This document shows, one piece after another, positions 43,084 to 52,533 of a stretch of 64,000 nt of DNA. The stretch's first letter is position 1; each line of letters opens with the position of its first letter. The translations under genes and the position numbers were made by a program. Origin of the DNA: an uncultured Elusimicrobium sp. (GTDB lineage Bacteria; Elusimicrobiota; Elusimicrobia; Elusimicrobiales; Elusimicrobiaceae). The notes under the pieces are model-generated. The model saw nothing but the letters and a program-made list of their open reading frames with translations. It ran no database searches and was not told where the DNA came from. The stretch lies in assembly GCA_902797165.1 (NCBI GenBank), contig CADBRU010000002.1, forward strand, positions 1-64,000, given 5' to 3'.

Positions 43084-44709
43084 ATGAGTATAGCAGATGT
43101 ACTAATAGGTAAAAATATGAAAGCCCATCCGGATGCATTGGGGCTTTATATCGGTTTGGATGAAATGTACATTGCGCAAAGTTCCCATAAGGATGGCAGC
43201 GTGGTGCTGGAGTCCTTATTGCGGGTACCCATCAGTGATGTAGATCATAGCAAACTTAAACCTCTAGATTTGAATGAAGGGTTTTTTTCAGAGGAAAATT
43301 GGTTGGAAACTTTAAATAAAGTGGCGGCTCGGAAAAAATGGAAGAATACGCAGGTAGTGGTATCGTTATCTTCTTCATTTTCCTTGGTACGCCATTTTGT
43401 AATTCCGACTGTTATAGAAAGAAAACATTGGCCGAATGCGATTCCGTTGCAAGCGCGCAAATATATCCATTTCCCGTTTGAGAAAATGGTGCATTCTTAT
43501 TATGCCTACGAATTTGAAACGGCTGCTTCCAAGCAGAAACGTTTAGGTGTCATTTTTACTATGACGACCAAATCGATTATTGAGAAACTGGAAAAGGGTC
43601 TTAAGAGTGTGGGACTGGATTTGGTAGCGGTAGAACCGGCGGCTTTTTCTCTAAGCCGTGCCTATATTGAAAATGACAAAGAAGCAGTCAATGAAGCAGG
43701 ACGTATCTACTCTTTCTTCGGCACGGATATGGCGAGTTTTGTGTTTACCAACCAAAATTCTCCCGTACTGGTGCGTGAGGTAGAAATTGCAGGTAGTTCC
43801 CCGGCAGAGCGTCGCCGTTTCGAAATTACCAACTGTACCGAGTTTATCAGCAAACAGTTGGAGCGCGATCCTTTTGAAGAGGCCGTAATTATGGGAGTCG
43901 ATACAGACAACTGGATTCCTTTATTAGAGGCAGATTCCCGCAAGCCGGTACGCAAATGGAATTTAAGAGAAGTATATGGCATTGAAACCAAATCGGCAGC
44001 AGAAATTGCGGCCATAGGGGCCAGTTGTAAGTTCTATGATACCAAAAGCCCGGATGTCGATTTTATTAAACGTAATCGTTTGAGCGATTATGAATTCAAT
44101 GCCGGACTTATGTGTTGGAAGATTATGTGTGTCATAGCCGTGATATTGATCCTACTGATGATTAAACATTGGTGGGGGGTTCACAGTGATGAACAACGTT
44201 TAGTTGCACATAAGAAACAACATGCGGATGTGTTGCCCGATTTCGCGGGCCTAACTGCCCAGCAGATTAGTGACAACTTAAACCGCCTTAAAAATCAAAA
44301 TAGCAATTTGGAGGGGTTGATTGTTAAAAATTCGACAACTCCGGTGTTATCCGATTTGGTGGGCGCGATTCCGACGGAAGCGTGGATTACAAAATTAAGT
44401 TACAAAGAAAGTTTTCCGCCCAAGCCGCGTGATAATATGCGTGCTTTGGCATTTAGCGGTTCTATTAAAACCGGAGATCCCGCCAAAAACTTAGCGGTCG
44501 GAAAACAGTTTGAAGAAAAATTAAATCAAATGCCGGCCATTAAAAGTGTATGCGGAAATCAACAAATCGAGTTAAAATATAAGGACTTGGCTTTGTCAGG
44601 GGATGCGGAGAATGCCCAGGCCACATCTCGAGGAAGCAATACGACATCCGGTAAAAATCAGGAAATTTCCTTCGAGTTCGCATGTGGACAAGGAGGTTCT
44701 TCAAGATGA
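43084..44709 (+). CDS. PilM-PilN fusion protein of the type IV pilus
   Basis: A 541-aa protein. Residues 1-335 resemble the actin-like PilM (GLYIGLDEMYIAQ, VSLSSSFSLVRHFVIP, DLVAVEPAAFSLSRAY, AAEIAAIGASCKFY). A single membrane helix follows (about 344-362, WKIMCVIAVILILLMI), then a coiled coil and a PilN-like ferredoxin-fold domain (PVLSDLVGAIPTEAWITKLSYKE, ISFEFAC). In most bacteria PilM is cytoplasmic and binds the short N-terminal tail of separate PilN. Here one chain does both. It overlaps the PilO gene by 4 nt. Confidence 0.82.
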   Translation: MSIADVLIGKNMKAHPDALGLYIGLDEMYIAQSSHKDGSVVLESLLRVPISDVDHSKLKPLDLNEGFFSEENWLETLNKVAARKKWKNTQVVVSLSSSFSLVRHFVIPTVIERKHWPNAIPLQARKYIHFPFEKMVHSYYAYEFETAASKQKRLGVIFTMTTKSIIEKLEKGLKSVGLDLVAVEPAAFSLSRAYIENDKEAVNEAGRIYSFFGTDMASFVFTNQNSPVLVREVEIAGSSPAERRRFEITNCTEFISKQLERDPFEEAVIMGVDTDNWIPLLEADSRKPVRKWNLREVYGIETKSAAEIAAIGASCKFYDTKSPDVDFIKRNRLSDYEFNAGLMCWKIMCVIAVILILLMIKHWWGVHSDEQRLVAHKKQHADVLPDFAGLTAQQISDNLNRLKNQNSNLEGLIVKNSTTPVLSDLVGAIPTEAWITKLSYKESFPPKPRDNMRALAFSGSIKTGDPAKNLAVGKQFEEKLNQMPAIKSVCGNQQIELKYKDLALSGDAENAQATSRGSNTTSGKNQEISFEFACGQGGSSR

Positions 44710-45365
44710 CAAATTGGAAAGAAAAATACCGTCAATTCTTAGATTCCTCTAAGAGAGGTTGGGCCGATATGAAGGCTGTTTTTGCGGAGGGGAATTATAA
44801 ACTCTTCGTCAAACAGTTCGTGTTTATCGTTCTTATTATTTTGGCCTATCGTTATGTAAATAATAAACTAAACGAGAAAGATACGCAAATCTTGGGGCAA
44901 ATAAATGCTGCTCAGGCACAACAAGATAATGAGCAAGAATATTTGATAAACAAGAAAAAATTATTGGAGTTAGAGCCGAGATTCCCGGACATTGAGACGA
45001 AGAACGATTGGTTATTAAGACAAATTGTAGAGATCTTCCGTGATTCTCCGTTAACTCCGAAAGTAGGTTCTTCGCAGACTGAAAACACGAGCAATAACGG
45101 TTATACTACCGTGCAAATTCCGGTTGAATTAACTGCCTCTTACGGAGACTTTGCCCGTTTGTTAGCGGATTTGGAAAATAAGGAAGAATATTTACGCGTA
45201 ACTGAATTTTCTTTAGATAAGAGTAATGAGAATTTAGGACAAAACGGTATTAAAATGAAAATAGAAACCATTTTCCCGAAAGAGAAAATAGGAAAGAATA
45301 TGTTCAAAAATACCGATACGGGTACAACTACTAACAAGACTGCGAGAAAAGGGGGACGCAAATGA
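44706..45365 (+). CDS. pilO: PilO-like pilus alignment protein
   Basis: A 219-aa bitopic membrane protein with a helix at about residues 39-56, a coiled coil (60-90), and a PilO-type ferredoxin-like domain (TVQIPVELTASYGDFARLLADLENKEEYLRVTEF, with VELTA and GDFARLL typical). It partners PilN and PilP in the periplasm. The start at 44706 is preferred over 44682 because AAGGAGG precedes it and it forms an ATGA overlap with the previous gene. It also overlaps the next gene by 4 nt. Confidence 0.85.
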   Translation: MTNWKEKYRQFLDSSKRGWADMKAVFAEGNYKLFVKQFVFIVLIILAYRYVNNKLNEKDTQILGQINAAQAQQDNEQEYLINKKKLLELEPRFPDIETKNDWLLRQIVEIFRDSPLTPKVGSSQTENTSNNGYTTVQIPVELTASYGDFARLLADLENKEEYLRVTEFSLDKSNENLGQNGIKMKIETIFPKEKIGKNMFKNTDTGTTTNKTARKGGRK

Positions 45366-46219
45366 AAAAACTATTATTTTGCTCCCTATTAATAGGGTGT
45401 TTGAGTTTATATGGATGGGCGTCCGATTTCGCTCCGGCCATTCCGGATTTGGACTTGCCGGCTGATTTAAGTGCCGCAGAAGAGCCTGCTGCAGAGCCGG
45501 TTCAAGAGGTTGCTCCGGCCAAAAAGGCGGTGCATTCTAAAACGATTAGCAGTTCCAAAGGTAAATCTTCGGCTAATCGTGCCAAAGCAGCCAAACCGGA
45601 CGATGATGCCCCTGTGATCAGTGTAGACAATAAGATGTTGGCAAATGATACACAAGTGGAAGCCGTGGTGATTGACCCGGAAATGCTAAAGCCTATTTCA
45701 CAGGAAGTAGTGTTGCCGGAGGAACCGGCAGCGGAAAAACCCGCAGAAGTGGTAACCGCTCGAAACGAAAATAGTGATTCTTTTGTGGCAGCACGTGAAG
45801 AAGGCAACGCGGGGGAAGAACCCACCGAAACCAAAGTTGCCAAAGTGGTCTATAATCCGCCTACGGATAGAGACCCAACCCTTTCACCGGATGATACTTT
45901 GTTGTTGAAACATCGCGAAGAAGAACGTTTGAAAGCCATAGAGGCAGAACGTCAACGTAAGATTGAAGCAGAACGTCAACGTTTAGCCGAATTGGAACGT
46001 CAACGTCAGTTGGAATTGGAACGTTTACGTGATCCTTCTCGTGAAGTTCGCGGTAAAATCCACATTAGTGGTATTATCGGCCAAGAAGTATTCATTGGTG
46101 ATAAGGTGTATACAGTAGGAAAGAGTATATTGGGGGCACGTATCGTAAGCGTGCAGCCGGATAGTGTTGTCTTTATATATAAAGGACAAAAATTTACGAA
46201 GAAAGTACAATTACAATAA
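45362..46219 (+). CDS. PilP-like pilus assembly protein
   Basis: A 285-aa exported protein. The signal region contains LLIGC, a possible lipobox (Cys13), as in lipidated PilP. A long low-complexity stretch (about 30-175) and an Arg/Glu-rich helix (EAERQRKIEAERQRLAELE, about 190-225) precede a small C-terminal beta domain (VRGKIHISGIIGQEVFIGDKVYTVGKSILGA, VVFIYKGQKFTKKVQ) of PilP type. PilP links PilNO to the secretin. Similarity is confined to the last 60 residues, so the name rests partly on position before pilQ. Confidence 0.75.
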   Translation: MKKLLFCSLLIGCLSLYGWASDFAPAIPDLDLPADLSAAEEPAAEPVQEVAPAKKAVHSKTISSSKGKSSANRAKAAKPDDDAPVISVDNKMLANDTQVEAVVIDPEMLKPISQEVVLPEEPAAEKPAEVVTARNENSDSFVAAREEGNAGEEPTETKVAKVVYNPPTDRDPTLSPDDTLLLKHREEERLKAIEAERQRKIEAERQRLAELERQRQLELERLRDPSREVRGKIHISGIIGQEVFIGDKVYTVGKSILGARIVSVQPDSVVFIYKGQKFTKKVQLQ

Positions 46220-46243
46220 GTTGGTCAAATTATAGGAGGATGG

Positions 46244-47839
46244 ATGAAAAATAGGTTAGGACTCATTCTGGCATTGTTCTTGGTTGCCGGAATATGCCCG
46301 GTAAAAGCCGGAGCGCAAAATGTAGCACAAGATGCTACTGTAACAGCAGAAGAAACTGTCAAATTGGCAGGGGAGTCAGATTTGTATAAGGAGACAGAAG
46401 TTACCTCGCCGTTGGATCGCAAGGTGTCTATTCGTGTGTCCAATGTACCTATATCTGCCTTCTTAAACAGTATTACTACTCAGGCCAAAATTAACTTTAT
46501 TATGAGCGAAGAATTCGCGAATAAAAAAGTGACAGCCTCTTTGACTAAAGTAACCGTGCGTGAAGCATTAGATACTTTGCTGCGCGTTCATGGTTTAACG
46601 TATCAGCGTATTGGAAAAAGTGACAGTTATGTAGTCACCAAACGTTCTAATGATGCTCCGGATACCATTACAAAGATTTATACATTAAGTTATATTTCTT
46701 TACAATCTATCGGAACGGCTAGCAGTGAAATGTCTAACATCATGCCGCAAGATGTGTCATATAGCGGCGGTGGTTCTACCAGCATGTCTTCGACAGGTAG
46801 CGGCATGGGTGGCGGACAATCTACCGGCGGAAACTCTTCCGGTTCGGATGCTTATTCGGGTTCTGCCGAAATTATCGGTATTGTAAAGAGTATGTTGTCT
46901 CCGGTGGGACGTTTAGCCGTAGATGCCCGTACCAATAAATTAATTATTACGGACGTGGCGGAAATCTTCCCCCAAGTAGAAAATATTTTAGCGGAATTGG
47001 ATATTAAACCGCCCCAAATCTTAATCGAAGCCCAAATCGTAGAAGTAGTGAAAACAAGCGGTTTGAGTTTAGGTTTCGAATACGGTGGTTCTGATGGTAC
47101 GATTGTATCTTTTAAAGGACCTACCCGCAAAGTAACTTCTGATTATCTGCGCGGATATAATGCCGACGGTGAAAAGATGCACGGATGGGATTGGATTTTC
47201 CCGAGCAGTTCGGAAGAATCCAGCGGCAGTTCCTCCGGTAGCGGAAGTTCTTCTTCCAGTTCCAGCAGTGATGGTAGCAGTTCCGGCAGCAACTCCAGCG
47301 GTTTATTGGATTTCTCTGCTTTCAGAATCGTATTGAGAACCTTATTAACCCGCGGTGAGGCTAAATATTTAGGAAAACCGAAAGTAGTTACCTTGAACAA
47401 CAAGACGGCTACAATTACCGCCTCTACAGATGCTACCGTAGGTTTCACTCAATCTTTATCCGGTACCGGTGGTACTGAAATGGCTACCTCCTCTGCGGAA
47501 AGAAAACGTGTAGGTTTAACCTTGCAAGTAACCCCGCAGGTAAACCGTGAAGGCTACGTTACTTTGTACGTACAACCTTCTTATTCGGATTTGGTCAGTT
47601 CCGGTTTCGATAACACCAAAGATACAACCACTCGTGCGGCTTCTACGTTAGTACGTGTGAAAAACGGTCAAACGGTAGTTATCGGCGGATTGCTCAGTTC
47701 TCGTGAAACCGATCAAACCCGCAAAGTACCCCTTTTGGGAGATATCCCCATATTGGGATGGTTATTTACCAGCCGCAGCACGTCTAAAACGACGACCGAC
47801 TTGGTACTCTTTATTACACCGACTATTTTGGCAGAATAA
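46244..47839 (+). CDS. pilQ: Type IV pilus secretin PilQ
   Basis: A 531-aa secretin (signal about 1-24). A secretin N0/STN-like domain (VSIRVSNVPISAFLNSITTQAKINFIMSEE) and an N1 domain (VTVREALDTLLRVHGLTY) lead to the C-terminal secretin barrel (RLAVDARTNKLIITDV, AKYLGKPKVVTLNNKTATI, VRVKNGQTVVIGGLLSSRETDQTRKVPLLGDIPILGWLF). It forms the outer-membrane pore for the pilus. A Gly/Ser linker (about 165-205) and a nearly pure Ser run (about 321-352) interrupt the fold. It lacks AMIN domains, so it is short for PilQ. Confidence 0.92.
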   Translation: MKNRLGLILALFLVAGICPVKAGAQNVAQDATVTAEETVKLAGESDLYKETEVTSPLDRKVSIRVSNVPISAFLNSITTQAKINFIMSEEFANKKVTASLTKVTVREALDTLLRVHGLTYQRIGKSDSYVVTKRSNDAPDTITKIYTLSYISLQSIGTASSEMSNIMPQDVSYSGGGSTSMSSTGSGMGGGQSTGGNSSGSDAYSGSAEIIGIVKSMLSPVGRLAVDARTNKLIITDVAEIFPQVENILAELDIKPPQILIEAQIVEVVKTSGLSLGFEYGGSDGTIVSFKGPTRKVTSDYLRGYNADGEKMHGWDWIFPSSSEESSGSSSGSGSSSSSSSSDGSSSGSNSSGLLDFSAFRIVLRTLLTRGEAKYLGKPKVVTLNNKTATITASTDATVGFTQSLSGTGGTEMATSSAERKRVGLTLQVTPQVNREGYVTLYVQPSYSDLVSSGFDNTKDTTTRAASTLVRVKNGQTVVIGGLLSSRETDQTRKVPLLGDIPILGWLFTSRSTSKTTTDLVLFITPTILAE

Positions 47840-47863
47840 TTGCCGTTAGTTGGTTAGTTTTAG

Positions 47864-47897
47864 ATGCTTGCCCCCTTTGCTGAAAGGGGGCAAGCAT
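47864..47897 (+). other. Perfect 15-bp hairpin between pilQ and pilB
   Basis: ATGCTTGCCCCCTTT, a GCTG loop and the exact complement. No T-run follows on the plus strand, so it is not a standard intrinsic terminator. It lies in the only long gap (about 90 bp) of the pilus operon and could stabilise or process the mRNA. Confidence 0.7.
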
Positions 47898-47931
47898 TAG
47901 CAAGAAAAGGGGAAGTCTAAAGGAAAGAAAT

Positions 47932-49662
47932 ATGGCAAAAGAATTAGGTGACATATTATTAGAACAAGGCATTTTAGATGAGGAACAACTCAAACGTGCT
48001 CAGTTATATGCCAAGCAAAATAACACCGGTTTGGCAGAGGCGGTAATAAGTTTCGGTTTTGCCACGGAAGAGCAAGTTACTGCTGCACGTGCAAAACATC
48101 TTTCTTTCCCTTATGCTTCTAAAGAAAACGGTATTTTAACCCCGGAACGCGAGCAAAATTTACAAGGTTTAATTCCGGAAAAATTTGCCCGTGACAATTT
48201 TGTCGTACCTTTGTTTATTGAAGATAATGAATTGGCGGCCGCTTTCTATGATCCGTCAAACTTATTTTTGATTGATAACTTGCGCATGATGGTTGGTAAG
48301 GAAATTCAACCGTTTATTGCGAGTAAAAGCCAAATTTTGTCTGTTATCGATTCTTTCTACGGTAATAAAAACTTATTGGAAGAAGTAGTTAACGAAGCCG
48401 AAAAAACCCCGGAAAGTACGACGGCCGCTGATGAAGATGTACAAATTGATGCCGGAAACCTTGACTTGGATAAGGCAGCCGGGTCCAGTTCGCAGTATAT
48501 TAAATTAGTAAACGCAATCTTGAAACAAGCCATTGCGGAACGTACCTCCGATATTCACTTGGAAATGTTTGATGAACGTGTCAGTTTGCGTTTCCGTATT
48601 GACGGTTCTTTGTATGAACGTACACCGCCTAATAAGGAATCTGTAGCGGCCATTATTTCCCGTATTAAAATTTTGTCTAAACTAGATATCGCGGAAAAAC
48701 GTTTGCCTCAGGACGGTAGTTTTGGTTTGAAATATCAGAACCGTACCATTGAGGTCCGTGTGTCTGTGTGTCCGGCAGTGTATGGAGAAAAACTGGTGCT
48801 TCGTATTTTGGACCGCGGTACCGGTGAAATGAACGTAGATAAATTGGGTTTTGAACCGGAGCAAAAACAGGCCTTCTTGGAAGCCGCCAATTTGCCGCAC
48901 GGTTTGATTTTCTTGACAGGGCCTACCGGATCTGGTAAATCTACTACGTTAAACGCCATATTGACGACGATTCGTACACCGAAACTCAATTTTATGACCT
49001 TGGAAGACCCGGTAGAATACAAATTGGCCGGTATCAGCCAAGTGCAGGTAAAGCCTCAGATCGGTTTAACTTTTGCGGCCGGTCTGCGTTCTTTCTTGCG
49101 TCAAGACCCTGACGTTATTCTGGTAGGGGAGGTCCGCGATACGGAGACGGCCGAAGCCTGCTTGAAAGCGGCCTTGACGGGTCACTTGGTGTTGTCTACC
49201 TTGCACACGAACGATGCTTTGGGTGCTATTCCCCGTTTGATTGATATGGGAATGGAACCGTTCTTATTATCCAGTTCATTGGAACTGGTGGCTGCTCAGC
49301 GTTTGGTACGTATCTTGTGTCCGTATTGCAAGACTCCGTATCATCCGGAATCGTCCATGATTGCCAAAATTATCAATGAAGGGCACTTTAATCCGAAAGA
49401 CGTCAGCACATGGACCTTCTATAAAGCGGTCGGTTGTCCCAAATGTGTAGGAACGGGATATCAGGGCCGCCGTGCTATTTACGAAGTATACCGCGTATCG
49501 GAACAATTGCGTAACATTATTTATAAAACGCAAGACTTGGTGGAAATGCGCAGAGTAATGAATGAAAGCGGGGTGTTGAATTTGCGCGGAAACGGTTGGA
49601 GAAAAGTTGTAAAAGGTTTGACAACTGTAGACGAAATTTTAGGTATTACTACGGAGGGTTAG
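47932..49662 (+). CDS. pilB: Type IV pilus extension ATPase PilB
   Basis: A 576-aa GspE/PilB ATPase. The N-terminal MshEN domain (about 5-145) may bind c-di-GMP; then come Walker A GPTGSGKST (330-338), the Asp box and Walker B (ILVGEVRDTETAE), the His box HLVLSTLHTND, and a tetra-cysteine zinc site (CPYCKTPYHPE and CPKCVGTGYQGRR). It drives pilus extension from the cytoplasm by turning PilC. AGGAAAG precedes the ATG. No pilT retraction gene is nearby. Confidence 0.95.
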   Translation: MAKELGDILLEQGILDEEQLKRAQLYAKQNNTGLAEAVISFGFATEEQVTAARAKHLSFPYASKENGILTPEREQNLQGLIPEKFARDNFVVPLFIEDNELAAAFYDPSNLFLIDNLRMMVGKEIQPFIASKSQILSVIDSFYGNKNLLEEVVNEAEKTPESTTAADEDVQIDAGNLDLDKAAGSSSQYIKLVNAILKQAIAERTSDIHLEMFDERVSLRFRIDGSLYERTPPNKESVAAIISRIKILSKLDIAEKRLPQDGSFGLKYQNRTIEVRVSVCPAVYGEKLVLRILDRGTGEMNVDKLGFEPEQKQAFLEAANLPHGLIFLTGPTGSGKSTTLNAILTTIRTPKLNFMTLEDPVEYKLAGISQVQVKPQIGLTFAAGLRSFLRQDPDVILVGEVRDTETAEACLKAALTGHLVLSTLHTNDALGAIPRLIDMGMEPFLLSSSLELVAAQRLVRILCPYCKTPYHPESSMIAKIINEGHFNPKDVSTWTFYKAVGCPKCVGTGYQGRRAIYEVYRVSEQLRNIIYKTQDLVEMRRVMNESGVLNLRGNGWRKVVKGLTTVDEILGITTEG

Positions 49663-49669
49663 AAACTTT

Positions 49670-50896
49670 ATGCAGAAATACAATTACGTAGTAAAAGATG
49701 GCTCGGGCAAGACACGCAGAGGCAGTATTGCCGCCGAAAGCCGTGACCGGGTTATCTTTGCGTTACAAAATAAGGGATTTGTCGTATTAGAAGTGTCAGA
49801 AGGGGGATCTTCCCTATTCGGCAAAGGTGGAGAACGGAAGAAAGTCGGCGGAAAAGTGCCGGGACACGTGCTGGCATTCTTTGCCGAACAGCTATCTACA
49901 CTGATTGCCGGCGGTGTGCCTTTGGTGCGCGCTATTTCGCTACTCAGTGAATACTCTTCCAACGCTAGATTAGGGATGGTATTAAACCAAGTAGCCAAAG
50001 ATATTGCGGGTGGTAACTCTTTACATTCCGCATTATCTCACCATCCGAAGACCTTTGATAACATTTGGCTATCCTTGGTAGAAGCGGGTGAAGTCGGCGG
50101 TAACTTGGCAGATACGTTGGGACAAATTGCCGGCTATATTAAGACGCAGAATGCGATGCGCAGTAAAATTATTACAGCCATTACATACCCGGCCATCTTG
50201 GCACTGGCCTCCGTGGGTGTATTAATTTACTTCATTTTGGGTATCGTACCTACCTTCGCACAAATCTTTAAAGATTTCAATATTGAGTTGCCTTTAATCA
50301 CCACGATCGTATTAGGTGTGTCCGGATTCTTAATTAACTACGGTGTGCTTATTATATTCGGTTTAGTCTTCTTATTTGTGGCTTTCCGTTTTTACATTAA
50401 AACTCCGGAAGGAAAGAAACGTTGGCATGCTTTCTTAATTGCAATGCCGCTGTTTGGTAATTTCTTGCGCAATATTTACTATTCGCGTATGTTGACCACC
50501 TTGGCTACGCTCTTACGCAGCGGTGTTACCATTTTGAACGCTATCGTAGTATTGGAAGATTCTTTTGATACGAACGTTATCATTAAAAACGCGTTACACA
50601 CGGCTAAACAGGACGTGGCGGCCGGACATTCCATTTCCGATTCTTTCCGGGCGGCAGGCGTTTTCCCCGGCCTGATGACAGAAATGATGCTGATGGGTGA
50701 AGAATCAGGTAAATTGCCGGGTATTATCGCTACGTTGTCTCGGTTCTATTCCGATAACGTAGATCAGTTTATTGCCCGTTTCTCCGCGGTTATTGACCCG
50801 ATCTTAATTGTCGGTATCGGTTCTTTGATCGGTATTATTGTGGCGTCCATTTTCTTACCGATTTTCAAATTGTCTCAAATCGGCAGTGGACAATAA
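49670..50896 (+). CDS. pilC: Type IV pilus inner-membrane platform protein PilC
   Basis: A 408-aa GspF/PilC protein. An N-terminal YNYVVKDGSGKTRRGSIAAES segment is followed by two GspF domains (about 65-190 and 270-395; FFAEQLSTLIAGGVPLVRAISLL, YSRMLTTLATLLRSGVTILNAI), each with membrane helices, and a final helix ending in IFKLSQIGSGQ. It is the rotor on which PilB assembles pilins. It starts eight bases after pilB. Confidence 0.95.
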   Translation: MQKYNYVVKDGSGKTRRGSIAAESRDRVIFALQNKGFVVLEVSEGGSSLFGKGGERKKVGGKVPGHVLAFFAEQLSTLIAGGVPLVRAISLLSEYSSNARLGMVLNQVAKDIAGGNSLHSALSHHPKTFDNIWLSLVEAGEVGGNLADTLGQIAGYIKTQNAMRSKIITAITYPAILALASVGVLIYFILGIVPTFAQIFKDFNIELPLITTIVLGVSGFLINYGVLIIFGLVFLFVAFRFYIKTPEGKKRWHAFLIAMPLFGNFLRNIYYSRMLTTLATLLRSGVTILNAIVVLEDSFDTNVIIKNALHTAKQDVAAGHSISDSFRAAGVFPGLMTEMMLMGEESGKLPGIIATLSRFYSDNVDQFIARFSAVIDPILIVGIGSLIGIIVASIFLPIFKLSQIGSGQ

Positions 50897-50905
50897 GAGG
50901 AATAT

Positions 50906-51424
50906 ATGTTTTACAAGAAACCCAATAAACGAGGTTTTACATTAATAGAGGTCATGGTGGTTGTATTGATTGCCGTGATGATTACCATGGCTTCTGTGCC
51001 GTTATATACAAAAAATCAGGACAGAAACCGTTATTTAGCGGCGTCGGGAGTACTAATAGAATTGGGCACTGCCATGAAATTAGTGGCGGAAGATTTCCCT
51101 AATTTTTCCGGAGATACTATTGCTATAGTTTCCAATGCTTCCGATAGTGACATTTCATCCCAAGGAAGTGTATCCGCTCCGACAAAGGATACGCTGGTGG
51201 CGTGGTTACAGGCCAATCAGTATTTGAATCGGATTCCGTTTGTGACCGGCAAGTATAAAGACTACACTTTCAAAGTAAGCAAAAGTGGGAGTGCAGATTG
51301 CAGTGTAACCGGGATTACCTGTAAAGGTACTGGCCTTGCCTGTATGAGCGGGACCAATTCTTCTTTCCCGGAATATCAATGCGCATGGGTTGACAAATTC
51401 GGTTTATTGCACAATAATGAATAA
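50906..51424 (+). CDS. Type IV pilin-like protein (minor pilin)
   Basis: A 172-aa prepilin with leader ending KRG and mature start FTLIE, a helix VMVVVLIAVMITMASVPLY, and a C-terminal Cys region (ADCSVTGITCKGTGLACMSG, YQCAWVD). It is the first of six pilin-like genes directly after pilC, so it belongs to the minor-pilin set or is a GspG-like core subunit. AGAGGAA precedes the ATG. Confidence 0.88.
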   Translation: MFYKKPNKRGFTLIEVMVVVLIAVMITMASVPLYTKNQDRNRYLAASGVLIELGTAMKLVAEDFPNFSGDTIAIVSNASDSDISSQGSVSAPTKDTLVAWLQANQYLNRIPFVTGKYKDYTFKVSKSGSADCSVTGITCKGTGLACMSGTNSSFPEYQCAWVDKFGLLHNNE

Positions 51425-51437
51425 TAAAGGAGTTTTT

Positions 51438-51974
51438 ATGAAGAATCGCAAAGGATTTACGCTTGTTGAATTATTAGTAGCCGCTACTATTATCGGGGCT
51501 TTGGCCGTATTTGCTACCGTCAGTTACCGTAACAGTTCGGCGGAGGCTCGTTGGACGGCGGCAAAAGCAAGAGCAGATCGTTTGGCGGGTGCGGTGCAAC
51601 AATTCAGAATGGACTTTCACGGAGTGCGTTTGTACAATCACGTAATGTCAGATGTTGCCAATATGCATGGCGCCACTTGCCCGATATCCAGAAATTCCAT
51701 TTATAACAGGCATAATGAATACGATCCCCAAGTGTTAATTCTGTGCGGTTACATAGAAAACGGGGGATGGACAAATAATGATTGGGAATATATGGTGGAC
51801 GGGCAACCCAGAGGAGCCATGAAAGATAATCCGTGTTCTGGGAAATTGGCATGTGTTCAGGCAAAAGAAACTGCCAAAGTACCCAGTCAGTATAAACAAA
51901 TATGGTACTATGTGAATAGAAACGGTGTCGGTATTCAAGATAATGTATCGTCAGGTGGCGGTTACGGTTATTAA
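51438..51974 (+). CDS. Type IV pilin-like protein (minor pilin)
   Basis: A 178-aa prepilin with leader MKNRKG and mature start FTLVE, a helix LLVAATIIGALAVFATVSY, and a globular domain ending in a Gly-rich segment (SSGGGYGY). Cys pairs occur at ATCPISRN, ILCGYIE, NPCSGKLACVQ. The start at 51438 follows AAAGGAG and gives a normal leader; the upstream frame overlaps the previous gene. Second in the minor-pilin run. Confidence 0.88.
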   Translation: MKNRKGFTLVELLVAATIIGALAVFATVSYRNSSAEARWTAAKARADRLAGAVQQFRMDFHGVRLYNHVMSDVANMHGATCPISRNSIYNRHNEYDPQVLILCGYIENGGWTNNDWEYMVDGQPRGAMKDNPCSGKLACVQAKETAKVPSQYKQIWYYVNRNGVGIQDNVSSGGGYGY

Positions 51975-51983
51975 GAAGGGCCT

Positions 51984-52529
51984 ATGAAAAAAGGATTTAC
52001 ATTAATGGAAGTTTTATTCGTGCTCTTGGTGATAGCGCTGGTATTAAGTTTTGCTTTACCGGCGTTCCGCGCGGTGCGTTATGATGTATATAATTCCAGA
52101 GCCAAAGATGCACTCGCCAAACTGGCAGAAGCACGTCGTTCTTTCTATCAATTTAATAAAGGGGTAGATATTAAATCGCAAGGGGGAGAGGATATATCTT
52201 ATTTTATGGCCAGCAGTGCGCGCACCTATGCTTCCCAAGCGTGTAGCAACTTGGCGGCAAGCGGTATTCCGTCCAATTCGCACCCCGATGCTCCGGTGAG
52301 CCAGTTATTTTCTTGCGGATTTTTAGATTGGCATGACTTTGAAGGATTGCCCTACACTTTTTACATATGTGATATGAATCAGGCACTTGGTTTTGAGCCT
52401 TGCAATGCAACAGGTCGATATGCCGGAGCGAGAGGAAACGGTGAGAGCGCCGGTAGCAAATACAGTACGGCGGCAAACTATAGTATGTATGTATCTTCTA
52501 CAATGAAAGTTACGGATACATTGGATTAA
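51984..52529 (+). CDS. Type IV pilin-like protein (minor pilin)
   Basis: A 181-aa prepilin with leader MKKG and mature start FTLME, a helix VLFVLLVIALVLSFALPAF and a globular domain with Cys residues (QACSNLAASG, LFSCGFLDWHD, YICDMNQALGFEPCNATG). Nine bases separate it from the previous stop. Third in the minor-pilin run. Confidence 0.87.
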   Translation: MKKGFTLMEVLFVLLVIALVLSFALPAFRAVRYDVYNSRAKDALAKLAEARRSFYQFNKGVDIKSQGGEDISYFMASSARTYASQACSNLAASGIPSNSHPDAPVSQLFSCGFLDWHDFEGLPYTFYICDMNQALGFEPCNATGRYAGARGNGESAGSKYSTAANYSMYVSSTMKVTDTLD

Positions 52530-52533
52530 AAAT

